Positions 36,857 to 46,843 of a DNA stretch of 64,000 nt are shown here, in pieces. The position numbers and the translations under genes are program-made. The stretch is from the NCBI RefSeq assembly GCF_900156405.1, contig NZ_FTNN01000006.1, forward strand, positions 62,001 through 126,000. Reading direction: 5' to 3'. The stretch's first letter is position 1; the number at the start of each line of letters is the position of its first letter. This stretch comes from Shewanella morhuae (GTDB taxonomy: Bacteria > Pseudomonadota > Gammaproteobacteria > Enterobacterales > Shewanellaceae). The notes beneath the pieces are model-generated. The model was not told the origin of the DNA, did not search any database, and saw only the letters and a program-made list of their open reading frames with translations.

Positions 36857-38299
36857 TCACTCCGTTTCAAGCTTAGATTTAGATTGACCTTCTACAGCCT
36901 CATTTGGCTTAGATTCTGGTTCAAGTTCCAATTCTGGAGCGACTAATGCCTTTGGAGCGACTTCAATTACTCGCGGTTGAGTTGGCGGCTCTGTTGATGA
37001 GTTTTGTTCTGGCGTTGGTTCTACTGTTTGCTCAGGCAAGGGCTCGACAATCACTACGGGCTCGGCCGGCACAGCCTTTTCAGCTTCACTACTGTTATTT
37101 TCAGACTCTGGCGCTAAAGCACCTAAATCTTGGTTAGCGGGAGTTTCAACAGCATGTTTGGGGAGCTGATTTCGATACAAATCGATCATGCTCATCACCT
37201 CTGATAAGGCTTTAGCATGCGCGGGGGTCAGAATACCATTGTGCCCAGAGACAATTTCATCCGATACTGCCAGTACCCACACTGCTTGCATATTCGCGTC
37301 AGGACAGGTTTGTACGGTACGACGAGCTTGCAAGCGAGCACGAATTTTCCAGCCTGAATGTGGTAGCGTCATCATACAGCCAGGAATTTTATCGTGCGCC
37401 ATCAAAGCTGAAGGCATTTTCATCGGAGTATTACAGTTGCCGCCAGAGCATCTATCGATATCATGGGTAATGGCCCAAGAATTACCGACCGCCCGCTCAC
37501 CATCTTTAATATAATTAAAGGCTTCTTTTACCGCAAAATCACCCTTGGACTGCAACACCACCATACTGGGCTTTTGCCTGTCGAGGCTGACCAAGGTATC
37601 TAATGGCTGATAATCTTTAGCGGGCACGGCAGGGTTTAACAGTAAAAATAAATTAGGATTATCCTGCTGATGATCAATCGCAGCTTTAATGCGATTTTTA
37701 CTGGCATGTAATACTACCGAGCCGCCCAAACTATGACCTATTACGGTATAACGCAGCAATTTATGTTGTGTTACTAAGCTGTCGAGTTTATCTAATAGCT
37801 GAGATAACCCTTCTTGGCCTATGCGTTTAGCAACACGCTTGCGCTGTAAAATAGTGGGAAAGTCTAAGGGTTCAATCCAGCTCGTCGCATCTTCGGAGCC
37901 ATCAAGCCAAAAAGGATCGTATTTGTCGCCACGCCAACCAATATATAAGCCTAGTAAGTTACGTTGGACATCAGACTCTGCCATCTGCTGATAAAATTGC
38001 TCAAAAGCGATAAAGTTTTCATCCTGTGGATGCGCGCTATGGTGCCAGCCATGCACGAAAATTAGTAACTCAGGAGGCGTGCCATTATTAGGCTGTAAAA
38101 TACGCGCATCTAAACCTTGCCATTGCCTTTCGTCATGGGCTTGGCCTTGATCATTAAACTCAATAACATGAAAGTTTTGCTTAGCGATATCAGGGCCAGG
38201 AATGTGATAAGCCTGATCTGGGATAAAAGGAAGTAAAACACAAAGCGATAACAACATTAAAAACAGTAGTTTGTACTGAGTAAATTTTTTCAGGCTCAT
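36857..38299 (-). CDS. Membrane-anchored alpha/beta-hydrolase (lipase-like)
   Basis: A 480-residue protein with one N-terminal membrane segment (about residues 9-25), an alpha/beta-hydrolase domain (about 75-345) and a long Glu/Pro/Val-rich C-terminal tail (about 385-480). The nucleophile elbow is VIGHSLGGSVV (Ser in GHSLGG), an oxyanion-type FVHGWHHSAHP occurs near residue 80 and the C-terminal catalytic His is not obvious to me. The tail (PLPEQTVEPTPEQN) is low-complexity and may act as a spacer. Substrate unknown. Confidence 0.8.
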   Translation of the reverse strand: MSLKKFTQYKLLFLMLLSLCVLLPFIPDQAYHIPGPDIAKQNFHVIEFNDQGQAHDERQWQGLDARILQPNNGTPPELLIFVHGWHHSAHPQDENFIAFEQFYQQMAESDVQRNLLGLYIGWRGDKYDPFWLDGSEDATSWIEPLDFPTILQRKRVAKRIGQEGLSQLLDKLDSLVTQHKLLRYTVIGHSLGGSVVLHASKNRIKAAIDHQQDNPNLFLLLNPAVPAKDYQPLDTLVSLDRQKPSMVVLQSKGDFAVKEAFNYIKDGERAVGNSWAITHDIDRCSGGNCNTPMKMPSALMAHDKIPGCMMTLPHSGWKIRARLQARRTVQTCPDANMQAVWVLAVSDEIVSGHNGILTPAHAKALSEVMSMIDLYRNQLPKHAVETPANQDLGALAPESENNSSEAEKAVPAEPVVIVEPLPEQTVEPTPEQNSSTEPPTQPRVIEVAPKALVAPELELEPESKPNEAVEGQSKSKLETE

Positions 38300-38454
38300 T
38301 TATAACAACATAATTAACGGCCAGACTAGGCCAATATAGACGTGCTGAAAGGAACTAACAGCAAAAGTGCCGAAATTATACGCTAAGCGTGTTCTCCCAG
38401 CTAGTAACGAATTAACCGTTGATGACAAACGTTAGAGCCACAACCAAACATAAC

Positions 38455-38700
38455 TTAAACGGCTGTAGAGTTTGCTTTAGCACGATAAATTTTGATTAAA
38501 TGATAGATATTAATACCAGCAACAAATGCATTCATTCCCGCAACTGGCCAAGCCGAAATAAATACACCGTAAATAACAAACAAAGTACAACCCACAAAAT
38601 TGAGCCATCGCAACCAAATAATATTTTTCATTGTCAGAGAAATAGCCACCATGATGGAAGCAAAATAACCAATAATTTCAACCGTGTTGATATCTTCCAC
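38455..38700 (-). CDS. Small three-helix membrane protein (YgjV/SemiSWEET-like)
   Basis: An 81-residue inner-membrane protein with three predicted helices (about residues 7-23, 28-47, 50-70). The pattern IGYFASIMVAISLTMKNI followed by LRWLNFVGCTLFVIYG resembles short YgjV or half-SWEET-type transport proteins, but the family is not certain. A lone gene; function unknown. The 300 bp to the next gene (38701-39000) hold only the expected rraA promoter, no hairpin terminator. Confidence 0.6.
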   Translation of the reverse strand: MEDINTVEIIGYFASIMVAISLTMKNIIWLRWLNFVGCTLFVIYGVFISAWPVAGMNAFVAGINIYHLIKIYRAKANSTAV

Positions 38701-39000
38701 TCATGCCCCCCGCAGGCTATTATCATCCATAAATATAATGATGTATCCACTTACCTAAGGCAAATGAAGTTAATACACTGTTGAATATACGGCCAAAATA
38801 CCTCTCAAGATAGCCATAATGAGTCGTTACTGAATCACAGAGAGTAAGTCTTAGCCAGCCGCCAACGGTTTACCGTCGACGTATTAATAATCAAGTGGCA
38901 ACAATACCGTGATTGATAACACTTTTCTTTTTAATAATCCCTTTTATACTGGCGTAAACTCGCTAAACTGTACGCAACGCGGATCAATAGGAGTGTAAAT

Positions 39001-39486
39001 ATGGAATACAACACCTCAGAACTATGTGACATGTACTTAGATGTCGTAGATGTAGTCGAGCCCATGTTCAGTAACTACGGTGGTTGTAGCTCTTTTGGCG
39101 GCTCTATCAGCACCATCAAGTGCTTTGAAGACAACGGCCTTATCGTCGATGTCTTACAAGAAGACGGCCAAGGTAAAGTCTTACTCATTGACGGTGGTGG
39201 TTCATTACGCCGTGCGCTGATCGATGGTGCTATTGCAGAGCTTGCGGTCAGAAACAACTGGGAAGGCATTATCGTTTACGGTTCTGTGCGCGATGTCGAT
39301 GCATTGGAAGAATTAGATATCGGCATTCAAGCCGTTGCTTCAATTCCAGTCGGTGCTGATGGTAATTCAGTAGGTGAAGTCGAAATTCCGGTCAACTTTG
39401 GCGGCGTGACTTTCTTACCTGGCGATCATATCTATGCAGATAACACAGGTGTAATTTTATCACCTGAACCTCTGGACATTGAGTAA
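39001..39486 (+). CDS. rraA: Regulator of ribonuclease E activity A
   Basis: Binds the C-terminal half of RNase E and lowers its activity, changing mRNA turnover. The 161-residue length and the pattern [38 protein letters not shown] and [19 protein letters not shown] are those of RraA. The ring-shaped trimer fold shares ancestry with demethylmenaquinone methyltransferase-like aldolases, hence the misleading old name. Monocistronic, with a strong terminator. Confidence 0.96.
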   Translation: MEYNTSELCDMYLDVVDVVEPMFSNYGGCSSFGGSISTIKCFEDNGLIVDVLQEDGQGKVLLIDGGGSLRRALIDGAIAELAVRNNWEGIIVYGSVRDVDALEELDIGIQAVASIPVGADGNSVGEVEIPVNFGGVTFLPGDHIYADNTGVILSPEPLDIE

Positions 39487-39504
39487 TCTCACTGCCTAGC
39501 CAAG

Positions 39505-39529
39505 AAAGCCAGCTAAGCTGGCTTTTTTA
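39505..39529 (+). terminator. Terminator after rraA
   Basis: AAAGCCAGC / GCTGGCTTT stem with a three-base TAA loop and a T run. Confidence 0.92.
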
Positions 39530-39615
39530 TTCACTATTTTTAGCATTTCCCATTGAATCCCCGCCCTACACTGCGCCACAATAGCTTGACTCCGGCCGAA
39601 TAAGAATACTCATCT

Positions 39616-40680
39616 ATGCCTGAATTAATTCCCTTTACCCACACCGATATAGCCTCACTCGTCAGCGTAAGAAATGGCGAAACTAAGTTAGGCCAATGCG
39701 TCCATTTGGCTAATCACGAACATCCTTTAGAGACGATTCTCGTAACGGCAAGAGCACACGGTGCACGCTTTGCCATTATTGGCGTTAGCGAAGATATTGG
39801 CCCACGTGCCAATTTAGGCCGCAGCGGCGCGACCGATGCTTTTACTGCCAGCATGCGCCAATGGCTTAATCTACAATCTAATCGCTTCTTATCTGGTACT
39901 GAATGCCTAGTATTAGGCCAAGTGAATACTGCCGATTTACAGCAACAAACCACAAGTAACACAGCAGATAAGACTGTCGTCACCTTAGGTGAATTACGCG
40001 ATGCGGTTGAGCAATTAGACGAGCGCGTTATTCGCATCGTCAGTGCTATTTTAACAGCAGGTTTAGAGCCCATACTCATCGGCGGTGGCCACAACAATGC
40101 CTATGGCTTATTAATGGCGACTTACAGCCATTATCAGCGCCAAGTGGCAGCGGTAAATCTCGATCCCCACTCTGATTTTAGGCTGCTCGAAGGTCGTCAC
40201 AGCGGCAATGGTTTTAGTTACGCAGCCGATCGCGACGCCTTAGGTTATTACCATGTGCTGGGTTTACACGAATTAAAAAACAGTGAAACGAATCTAAGTC
40301 AACTCACAGAATTTGGTGGTACTTGGCATAGTTTGCAGCAAATTTGGATTCGCCGCGAACTCAGCCTTAGCGAGGCTTTAGTTGATATCGCCGCCAAACT
40401 GAATGATACAGGTTTGCCCGTTGGGTTAGAGCTGGACGTCGATGCAATTGCTAAAATGCCCAGTAGCGCCTCAACCATAGCCGGTGTGCCCTTGCTCGAT
40501 GCCGCGCATTATGTCAGTTATATTGCCCGTCATTGCCCTTGCGCTTATTTGCATTTAGCTGAAGCTGCACCAAGTTGCCACGAGGCAGGTATTGAAGCTG
40601 GATTAAGAGACGTAGGCCAGAGTTTAAGCGAGCTTATCTACGCCTATATACAAGCGCGCACAGCATTTTTAACACAGTAA
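39616..40680 (+). CDS. Ureohydrolase-family protein (formimidoylglutamase/arginase-like)
   Basis: A 354-residue member of the arginase/agmatinase superfamily. Metal motifs are present in modified form: GGGHNNAYG, NLDPHSDFR (D-P-H-S-D in place of the usual D-A-H-x-D) and LELDVDAIAK (D-x-D). Annotation as formimidoylglutamase is common for Shewanella relatives, but no other histidine-utilisation gene is nearby, and the substitutions make the substrate uncertain. It precedes the ubiE operon on the same strand but with a 244-bp gap, so it is probably a separate unit. Confidence 0.8.
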   Translation: MPELIPFTHTDIASLVSVRNGETKLGQCVHLANHEHPLETILVTARAHGARFAIIGVSEDIGPRANLGRSGATDAFTASMRQWLNLQSNRFLSGTECLVLGQVNTADLQQQTTSNTADKTVVTLGELRDAVEQLDERVIRIVSAILTAGLEPILIGGGHNNAYGLLMATYSHYQRQVAAVNLDPHSDFRLLEGRHSGNGFSYAADRDALGYYHVLGLHELKNSETNLSQLTEFGGTWHSLQQIWIRRELSLSEALVDIAAKLNDTGLPVGLELDVDAIAKMPSSASTIAGVPLLDAAHYVSYIARHCPCAYLHLAEAAPSCHEAGIEAGLRDVGQSLSELIYAYIQARTAFLTQ

Positions 40681-40924
40681 TCTACTACTTAGCATCCAAC
40701 AAGACGCTAAGCTATTCACCAAATCCTGATATTGTGGTCTAATGCCAGTCCATTTATGTGGTCTATGAGCACTTCATCTAAAGCCTGATGGAGTCTGCCT
40801 TAAGCTAAGGTATTGAAGTTAGTTTATTAGCTCGATCACAGAGTGATAGATCAAAGATTCAGCAAATGCAGGCGATGGCTTACACTCGCAGCTAATACAT
40901 TGCAAAACAAATAGGAACACATTG

Positions 40925-41680
40925 ATGTCTGAGGGCGAATCTAAAAGTACCCACTTTGGTTACAAAACCGTAGAGGCTGATAAAAAAGCCGAACTCGTTG
41001 CCGGCGTGTTTCATTCTGTTGCCGCGAAATACGACATAATGAATGATGTGATGTCATTCGGCATTCACCGCTACTGGAAGCGCTACACCATTGAAGTGTC
41101 TGGCGCCCGCCCTGGCATGAAAGTGCTCGACTTAGCTGGCGGCACAGGCGACTTAACCGCAAAATTCTCTCACTTAGTGGGTGATAAAGGTGAAGTGGTT
41201 TTAGCCGATATTAACGATTCTATGTTGAAAGTCGGCCGCACTAAGCTGCGTGACAAGGGCATAGTGAACAATGTCAGTTATGTACAAGCAAACGCTGAAG
41301 CGCTGCCGTTTCCCGATAATCACTTCGACATCATTACCATCGCTTTTGGTTTACGTAACGTAACCGATAAAGATGCCGCGCTACGTTCAATGAACCGCGT
41401 CCTTAAGCCAGGCGGCAAACTATTAGTGCTAGAGTTTTCTAAGCCTCAGCATGAAATCATGCGTAAAGTGTATGATTTATATAGCTTCAAAGTTTTACCT
41501 AAGATGGGTGAGTTCATCACTAAAGATGCCGACAGCTACGAATATCTAGCTGAATCTATTCGCATGCATCCAGACCAAGACACGCTGAAGCAAATGATGG
41601 TAGATGCAGGCTTTGAGCAATGCGATTACACCAACATGACTGACGGTATTGTTGCATTACACCGTGGCTATAAATTCTAA
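40925..41680 (+). CDS. ubiE: Ubiquinone/menaquinone C-methyltransferase UbiE
   Basis: SAM-dependent C-methylation in both ubiquinone (2-polyprenyl-6-methoxybenzoquinol) and menaquinone (demethylmenaquinone) synthesis. The 251-residue protein has the SAM motif [11 protein letters not shown] (about residues 67-77) and the family signatures [18 protein letters not shown] and [20 protein letters not shown] at 40925 chosen over the preceding TTG. The stop overlaps the ubiJ start by one base (TAATG), so translation is coupled. Confidence 0.97.
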   Translation: MSEGESKSTHFGYKTVEADKKAELVAGVFHSVAAKYDIMNDVMSFGIHRYWKRYTIEVSGARPGMKVLDLAGGTGDLTAKFSHLVGDKGEVVLADINDSMLKVGRTKLRDKGIVNNVSYVQANAEALPFPDNHFDIITIAFGLRNVTDKDAALRSMNRVLKPGGKLLVLEFSKPQHEIMRKVYDLYSFKVLPKMGEFITKDADSYEYLAESIRMHPDQDTLKQMMVDAGFEQCDYTNMTDGIVALHRGYKF

Positions 41681-42300
41681 TGATGCCGCAAGAAGTGGTA
41701 CTGCTCATTTGCGCCGCTATTGAAACGGGCCTGAAAAAAATTCAGGCTCAAGCCGGTGACGACTATTCGCGCCAGCGCCAACTGCATGGCAAAGTGTTTC
41801 GCATCCAATTGTCGCAGCTCAGCTGGCCAATCTATTTGATTTTTGCCAAAGAAATCCAAGTATTGAGCCGCTATGAAGGTGACGTTGATGTCAGTCTACA
41901 CGCCGATGTAACTACGCTTTATCGCGTGAGTGAAGGCGCAAACCTCACCGAATTGATTAAACAAGATAAGCTCAAACTTGAGGGCGACCTCAATTTATTA
42001 CAAAGCTTTAGCCATTATCTACGCGGTATTGAGTTTGACTTTGCCGAACCAATATCCCGCTATTTAGGTGATGGACCCACGCATAAGCTCATCAGTTCAG
42101 GGCGGCAAGCCAAAAACTTCGCGCTTGAGGTGTTATGTAAAACACGCTCGCATTTAGGGCAACTCGCAGTCGAAGAGTATCGCCTCGCGCCACATCGGAT
42201 TGAGTTAATTCATTTTCGCGATCAAATGGATGATTTAGTTGCCGATACCCGCGCGATTGAACAACGGATAGCCCAATTAAGAGATCAAATTAAGCCATGA
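41680..42300 (+). CDS. ubiJ: Ubiquinone biosynthesis accessory factor UbiJ (SCP2 domain)
   Basis: A 206-residue cytosolic lipid-binding protein that helps assemble the soluble Ubi complex in ubiquinone synthesis. The N-terminal SCP2 (sterol carrier) domain spans about 15-115 ([30 protein letters not shown]). The C-terminal helix is charged ([20 protein letters not shown]), suited to protein contacts. Its position between ubiE and ubiB with overlaps on both sides (1 and 4 bases) fits the known ubiE-ubiJ-ubiB operon. Confidence 0.94.
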   Translation: MMPQEVVLLICAAIETGLKKIQAQAGDDYSRQRQLHGKVFRIQLSQLSWPIYLIFAKEIQVLSRYEGDVDVSLHADVTTLYRVSEGANLTELIKQDKLKLEGDLNLLQSFSHYLRGIEFDFAEPISRYLGDGPTHKLISSGRQAKNFALEVLCKTRSHLGQLAVEEYRLAPHRIELIHFRDQMDDLVADTRAIEQRIAQLRDQIKP

Positions 42301-43946
42301 CCTTTGCCAGTGTCCGCCGCGGCTACCACGTCATCAAGACCTTACTTCAATACGGATTAGATGACGTATTGCCGCCAAAGATGACACCTTGGTACTTTAA
42401 ACTCGCCCGCAATAGCCTGTTTTGGATCCGCAATAAACATAAACAAAAACCTGGTGGCGAACGCTTAAAGCTGGCGATGCAAGAACTTGGTCCTGTGTAT
42501 ATTAAACTCGGGCAAATGTTGTCGACTCGCCGCGATTTACTAAGCGATGAATGGGCCAGTGAATTGGCCATGCTACAGGACAAAGTCCCACCATTTGATG
42601 GTGCTCTAGCACGCCAAGCGATTGAGGCAGAACTAAAAGCGCCAATTGAATCACTCTTCGATGACTTTAATGAAACGCCACTGGCCTCAGCCTCTATTTC
42701 TCAGGTGCATACCGCAACCTTAAGATCAAACGGCAAAGATATTGTTCTAAAAGTATTGCGCCCCAATGTGGAAGATAAAATCAAAGCGGATCTGCAGTTA
42801 ATGTCGCAAACCGCCAAGTTGATTGAATGTCTCCTCGGTGAAGGTAACCGCCTACGTCCAGCTGAAGTGATTGAAGATTATCGCGTGACAATTTTAGGTG
42901 AACTCAACCTTAAACTCGAAGCCTTAAACGCCATAAAGCTGCGCAATAACTTCCTCGGCTCAGATGCGCTCTATGTACCTTATGTGTATGAGGAGTTCTG
43001 TTACCCGCGCCTAATGGTTATGGAGCGTATTTACGGTATTCCTGTGTCTGATATCGCGGCATTAACCGCGCAAGGCACCAATTTCAAGCTATTAGCTGAG
43101 CGCGGTGTTGAGCTATTTTTCACCCAAGTGTTTCGCGATAACTTTTTCCATGCTGACATGCATCCAGGCAATATCTTTATTTCCCGTGACCATCCAGAAA
43201 ACCCCTATTACATCGGGTTAGACTGCGGCATTATGGGCACGCTCAGCGATGTCGACAAACGCTATCTAGCTGAGAATTTCCTCGCCTTCTTTAATCGCGA
43301 TTATCACCGAATCGCCCAACTCTATATTGAATCTGGTTGGGTATCAGAAAAAACTGACCTGCAAGCCTTTGAACAAGCGGTAAAAGTGGTATGTGAACCT
43401 ATGTTTAACAAACCGCTGGACGAAATCTCCTTTGGCCATGTGCTACTCGAACTATTTCGCACCGCGCGTCACTTCGATATTGTGGTGCAACCACAGTTGG
43501 TACTGCTGGAAAAAACTTTACTTTATATTGAAGGTTTAGGCCGTCAGTTATATCCACAGCTGGATTTATGGCAAACGGCTAAACCGTTTTTAGAGCAGTG
43601 GATGGCCGAGCAGGTCGGTCCTAAGGCGATGTTTAAAAAGGTATCCACCAAACTGCCATATTGGGCTGATAAACTGCCAGAATTTCCTGAACTGATTTAC
43701 GATAATCTTAAGTTAGGTAGGAAATTGCTGAGCTCTCAGCAACAAATGCTAGATAAATATTTGAAATATCAACAGCAGGCACATAAGAGTAATTACTTGC
43801 TTATCACTTCTGCTATTTTATTGATCTGCGGCACGTTATTGATCAATAGAGACGCTACACTATGGACCCCTTATATATGTCTCATCTCAGGCGTTATATT
43901 ATGGTTTGTCGGATGGCGATCTAGGCCAAAGAATCGCAAATTTTAG
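42297..43946 (+). CDS. ubiB: Ubiquinone biosynthesis ATPase/kinase-like protein UbiB
   Basis: An atypical ADCK/ABC1-family kinase-like protein that uses ATP to promote extraction of ubiquinone precursors from the membrane. Full-length at 549 residues. The KxGQ motif is in [11 protein letters not shown], the Ala-rich loop in [12 protein letters not shown], the catalytic [11 protein letters not shown] and the metal-binding LDCGIMG follow. Two C-terminal membrane helices (about 495-515 and 520-540) anchor it. The start overlaps the ubiJ stop (ATGA). Confidence 0.96.
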   Translation: MTFASVRRGYHVIKTLLQYGLDDVLPPKMTPWYFKLARNSLFWIRNKHKQKPGGERLKLAMQELGPVYIKLGQMLSTRRDLLSDEWASELAMLQDKVPPFDGALARQAIEAELKAPIESLFDDFNETPLASASISQVHTATLRSNGKDIVLKVLRPNVEDKIKADLQLMSQTAKLIECLLGEGNRLRPAEVIEDYRVTILGELNLKLEALNAIKLRNNFLGSDALYVPYVYEEFCYPRLMVMERIYGIPVSDIAALTAQGTNFKLLAERGVELFFTQVFRDNFFHADMHPGNIFISRDHPENPYYIGLDCGIMGTLSDVDKRYLAENFLAFFNRDYHRIAQLYIESGWVSEKTDLQAFEQAVKVVCEPMFNKPLDEISFGHVLLELFRTARHFDIVVQPQLVLLEKTLLYIEGLGRQLYPQLDLWQTAKPFLEQWMAEQVGPKAMFKKVSTKLPYWADKLPEFPELIYDNLKLGRKLLSSQQQMLDKYLKYQQQAHKSNYLLITSAILLICGTLLINRDATLWTPYICLISGVILWFVGWRSRPKNRKF

Positions 43947-44005
43947 CTAGCACTAATAAATCAGAGGTTCATAATAGAACCGATATCAATTAAGAGGATA
44001 CCTTT

Positions 44006-44245
44006 ATGGGTGGTATTAGTATTTGGCAACTTCTTATCGTTGCGTTAATCGTTGTATTGTTGTTCGGAACAAAAAAATTACGCTCGTTGGGCGGTGATTT
44101 AGGTGGTGCGGTAAAAGGCTTTAAAAACGCCATGTCTTCTGAAGAAGATAAAAAGGCATTAGAAGACACCGAAGCAGCTAAAACAGCAGAAACGACTCAA
44201 CAGGCGACTGAAAAGAAACCTGAGTCTAACAAAGAACAGGCGTAA
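44006..44245 (+). CDS. tatA: Sec-independent translocase subunit TatA
   Basis: Pore-forming subunit of the twin-arginine translocase that exports folded proteins. 79 residues: one N-terminal helix ([19 protein letters not shown], with the [21 protein letters not shown] amphipathic segment behind it) and a Lys/Glu/Thr-rich tail. AGAGG lies 10 bases before the ATG. tatB starts 6 bp after its stop, and tatC follows; all in the usual order. Confidence 0.97.
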   Translation: MGGISIWQLLIVALIVVLLFGTKKLRSLGGDLGGAVKGFKNAMSSEEDKKALEDTEAAKTAETTQQATEKKPESNKEQA

Positions 44246-44251
44246 CTCTTT

Positions 44252-44725
44252 ATGTTTGACGGTATCGGCTTTATGGAGCTGCTGCTGATCGGTGTTTTGG
44301 GGCTAGTGGTGCTTGGCCCCGAACGTTTACCGGTTGCGGTGCGTTCAATAACCAGTTGGATCCGTGCGATGAAACGCATGGCTAACTCAGTAAAAGAAGA
44401 ACTTGAGCAAGAGCTGAAGATCGAGCAATTACATGCGGATCTTAAAAAAGCCGAAAGCAAAGGGTTATCAAATCTTTCACCTGAGCTTAAAGAATCCATT
44501 GAGCAACTAAAGCAAGCGGCGCAATCGGTGAATCGTCCTTATCAGGTTCAGGAACCGTCGAAAGACACACCAGCTCCAGAGAATCAAATTCATAGCCCAG
44601 TTGAAACGACTCAAGCTCATTCAAACCCAGTTGTAGAGGCGAGTCCAACATCAGTATCTTCCGCAGCTTCAAGTGAGTCTTCTCAGGGCGCGGATACCGG
44701 TTCTAACCCGAAAGCCAACGGATAA
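44252..44725 (+). CDS. tatB: Sec-independent translocase subunit TatB
   Basis: Forms the signal-peptide receptor with TatC. 157 residues: N-terminal helix [20 protein letters not shown] containing the GPERLP hinge of TatB, an amphipathic helix ([16 protein letters not shown]), a charged coiled region and a Ser/Pro-rich, poorly conserved C-terminus. It stands between tatA and tatC with 6- and 3-bp gaps, so the three are one operon. Confidence 0.96.
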   Translation: MFDGIGFMELLLIGVLGLVVLGPERLPVAVRSITSWIRAMKRMANSVKEELEQELKIEQLHADLKKAESKGLSNLSPELKESIEQLKQAAQSVNRPYQVQEPSKDTPAPENQIHSPVETTQAHSNPVVEASPTSVSSAASSESSQGADTGSNPKANG

Positions 44726-44728
44726 TAA

Positions 44729-45481
44729 ATGTCGCCACAGCAGCCACTCATCAGCCATTTGCTTGAACTTAGGTCCAAGCTGCTTAAATCGATTACCAGT
44801 GTCTTATTAGTATTTATTTGTAGCGTTTATTGGGCAAATGACATCTATCACTACATGGCAATACCGTTAATGCAGTCTTTACCTACTGGTGGCAGCATGA
44901 TTGCGACAGACGTCGCCGCGCCTTTCTTCGCCCCGTTTAAATTGACCTTAGTATTATCTTTTTTCGTCGCTGTGCCTTATGTCTTATTCCAAATATGGTC
45001 TTTTGTTGCGCCAGGTTTGTATAAACATGAAAAGCGATTAGTCATGCCGCTGCTCTTTAGCAGTACCTTATTGTTTTACTTAGGGATTGCGTTCGCTTAT
45101 TACATTGTATTCCCAGTCGTTTTTGGCTTTTTCGCCAATACAGCGCCCGAAGGAGTGCAAGTTGCCACTGACATCAGCAGTTATCTTGATTTTATATTGA
45201 AGCTTTTCTTTGCTTTTGGCCTATCCTTTGAAATCCCCATCGCCGTTGTTTTACTCTGCTGGGCTGGAGTGACGACACCTGAAGATCTCAAACAAAAACG
45301 CCCCTATATTGTGGTAGGCGCCTTCGTTGTGGGTATGTTATTAACCCCACCGGATGTTATCTCTCAGACTATGCTTGCTGTGCCGATGCTGTTATTGTTC
45401 GAAGGCGGTTTATTAGCAGCTCGTTTCTACAGTAAACCTGATGATCAGTCTGACGACGAAGCTGACAAAACGAACAGCTAG
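44729..45481 (+). CDS. tatC: Sec-independent translocase subunit TatC
   Basis: Recognises the twin-arginine signal peptide. 250 residues with six membrane helices; the N-terminal [17 protein letters not shown] and the helix 1-2 [13 protein letters not shown] with its Glu are conserved. The tail is acidic ([13 protein letters not shown]). Its stop is followed by 46 bp and a small exported-protein gene. Confidence 0.97.
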   Translation: MSPQQPLISHLLELRSKLLKSITSVLLVFICSVYWANDIYHYMAIPLMQSLPTGGSMIATDVAAPFFAPFKLTLVLSFFVAVPYVLFQIWSFVAPGLYKHEKRLVMPLLFSSTLLFYLGIAFAYYIVFPVVFGFFANTAPEGVQVATDISSYLDFILKLFFAFGLSFEIPIAVVLLCWAGVTTPEDLKQKRPYIVVGAFVVGMLLTPPDVISQTMLAVPMLLLFEGGLLAARFYSKPDDQSDDEADKTNS

Positions 45482-45527
45482 CGTTTTAACTGTACGTTAG
45501 AAAAATATAATAATAAGGAAGACCCTC

Positions 45528-46040
45528 ATGCGCTTAACTTTTATTACAGTGGCAATAATGCTGGTATCAGCTCAAGCAAATGCCAGTATTGAACAGCAAT
45601 TATCACAATGTGCCGATACAGCAGATAAACTAGAACGCTTGATTTGCTTCGATAAATTAGCCGCGAGTGTGCAAGAGAGCGCCCTTACGAGCCCGAGTAT
45701 TCAAGAAGCACCAGCTGCAGTCGCAACAGTCGCGGCAACTACTGCTGTAGTCACCACGATTCCAAAAGTATCTGCTACTGATAACTTTGGTATGGAAGCC
45801 AAGCGTATTAATGAAAATACAGTAGATAAAATTTATTTAGAAGTTCAATCCCGTGTAGAAGATGCCTATGGTGCGATTGAAGTGACGTTTACCAATGGCC
45901 AAGTTTGGAAACAAACCGACAGCCGTAAGTTTACCTTAAAGCCTGGCGACACCGTCTATATTGAAAAAGCCGCTTTAGGCTCTTTCTTGCTAGGTACAGA
46001 TGATCGCAATGCCAAGGCCCGAGTGAAACGTCTAAAATAA
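45528..46040 (+). CDS. Exported hypothetical protein between tatC and tatD
   Basis: A 170-residue periplasmic protein with a cleavable signal (about residues 1-19, ending ANASIEQ). The N-terminal mature part has two Cys in SQCADTADKLERLICFDKLA, a pattern resembling VasI-like and type VI-accessory proteins (C...RL.C.D.LA). An Ala/Thr-rich linker (about 60-85) leads to a beta-rich C-terminal domain with FTNGQVWKQTDSRKFTLKPGD. The stop overlaps the tatD start by one base (TAATG), so it is translated with the tat operon. Function unknown. Confidence 0.8.
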   Translation: MRLTFITVAIMLVSAQANASIEQQLSQCADTADKLERLICFDKLAASVQESALTSPSIQEAPAAVATVAATTAVVTTIPKVSATDNFGMEAKRINENTVDKIYLEVQSRVEDAYGAIEVTFTNGQVWKQTDSRKFTLKPGDTVYIEKAALGSFLLGTDDRNAKARVKRLK

Positions 46041-46843
46041 TGCCCTCATACATAGATGTCGCAGTCAATTTACTTGGTAGTGCACTCGAAGCAGATATAG
46101 CGTTAATTATACAAGCGGCGGCGGACCAAGGTGTTTCGCCGTTAATTGTTATTGGCAGCGATTTAGCCGAGAGTGCCGCTGCGATTACCGTTTGCCAACA
46201 GTACCCTCGTCAACTTTATTGCACTGCCGGTGTACACCCTCATCACGCCAGTGGTTGGAATGCTGAGTCAAGCATACAGCAAGCGGAGCTTTGCCAAGCA
46301 GCCCAAGTCGTTGCCGTTGGCGAATGCGGTTTAGACTACAATCGTGATTTCTCACCTCGGTCGATTCAACGCCAAGCTTTTATTGCCCAGCTCGAGTTAG
46401 CGATTAATTTGCAAATGCCAGTGTTGATGCACGAACGTGATGCCCATGAAGACTTTATCGCTATCTTGCGCGAATATCGCCCGCAGCTAACGGGCGCATT
46501 ATTACATTGCTTCACTGGCACTCATGAGCAAATGGAAGCCTATATAGACCTCGATTTACACTTAGGTATTACCGGTTGGGTTTGTGATGAAAGACGCGGC
46601 CAAGCATTAGCAGAGCTGGTGCCCTACATTCCACAGGATCGTATTTTAATTGAGACCGATAGCCCGTATTTGCTTCCCCGTAGCATGCGGCCGAAGCCTA
46701 AGTCGAGTAAAAATAAGCCAGAGTATCTTCCTTACATCGCTAACTATATCGCTAACTTACGCGGTGAAAATGCCGATGAATTTTCTGAGCGTTGCTACCA
46801 AAATAGCTTAGCGTTTTTTAAGTTGGACCAGATCCATGCTTAG
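46040..46843 (+). CDS. tatD: TatD-family metal-dependent hydrolase/DNase
   Basis: A TIM-barrel nuclease (3'-5' exonuclease in the Escherichia coli protein). The 267-residue protein shows the GVHPHHASGW metal site, VGECGLDYNRDF with the Glu ligand, VLMHERDAHEDF and GALLHCFTGT, then ETDSPYLLPRSM with the final Asp. The N-terminus MPSYIDVAVNL replaces the usual DxHxHL, so the two first metal ligands appear altered (D-V-A-V-N), which is frequent in the TatD paralogue group. TAATG overlap with the upstream gene; 8-bp overlap with the next. Confidence 0.92.
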   Translation: MPSYIDVAVNLLGSALEADIALIIQAAADQGVSPLIVIGSDLAESAAAITVCQQYPRQLYCTAGVHPHHASGWNAESSIQQAELCQAAQVVAVGECGLDYNRDFSPRSIQRQAFIAQLELAINLQMPVLMHERDAHEDFIAILREYRPQLTGALLHCFTGTHEQMEAYIDLDLHLGITGWVCDERRGQALAELVPYIPQDRILIETDSPYLLPRSMRPKPKSSKNKPEYLPYIANYIANLRGENADEFSERCYQNSLAFFKLDQIHA

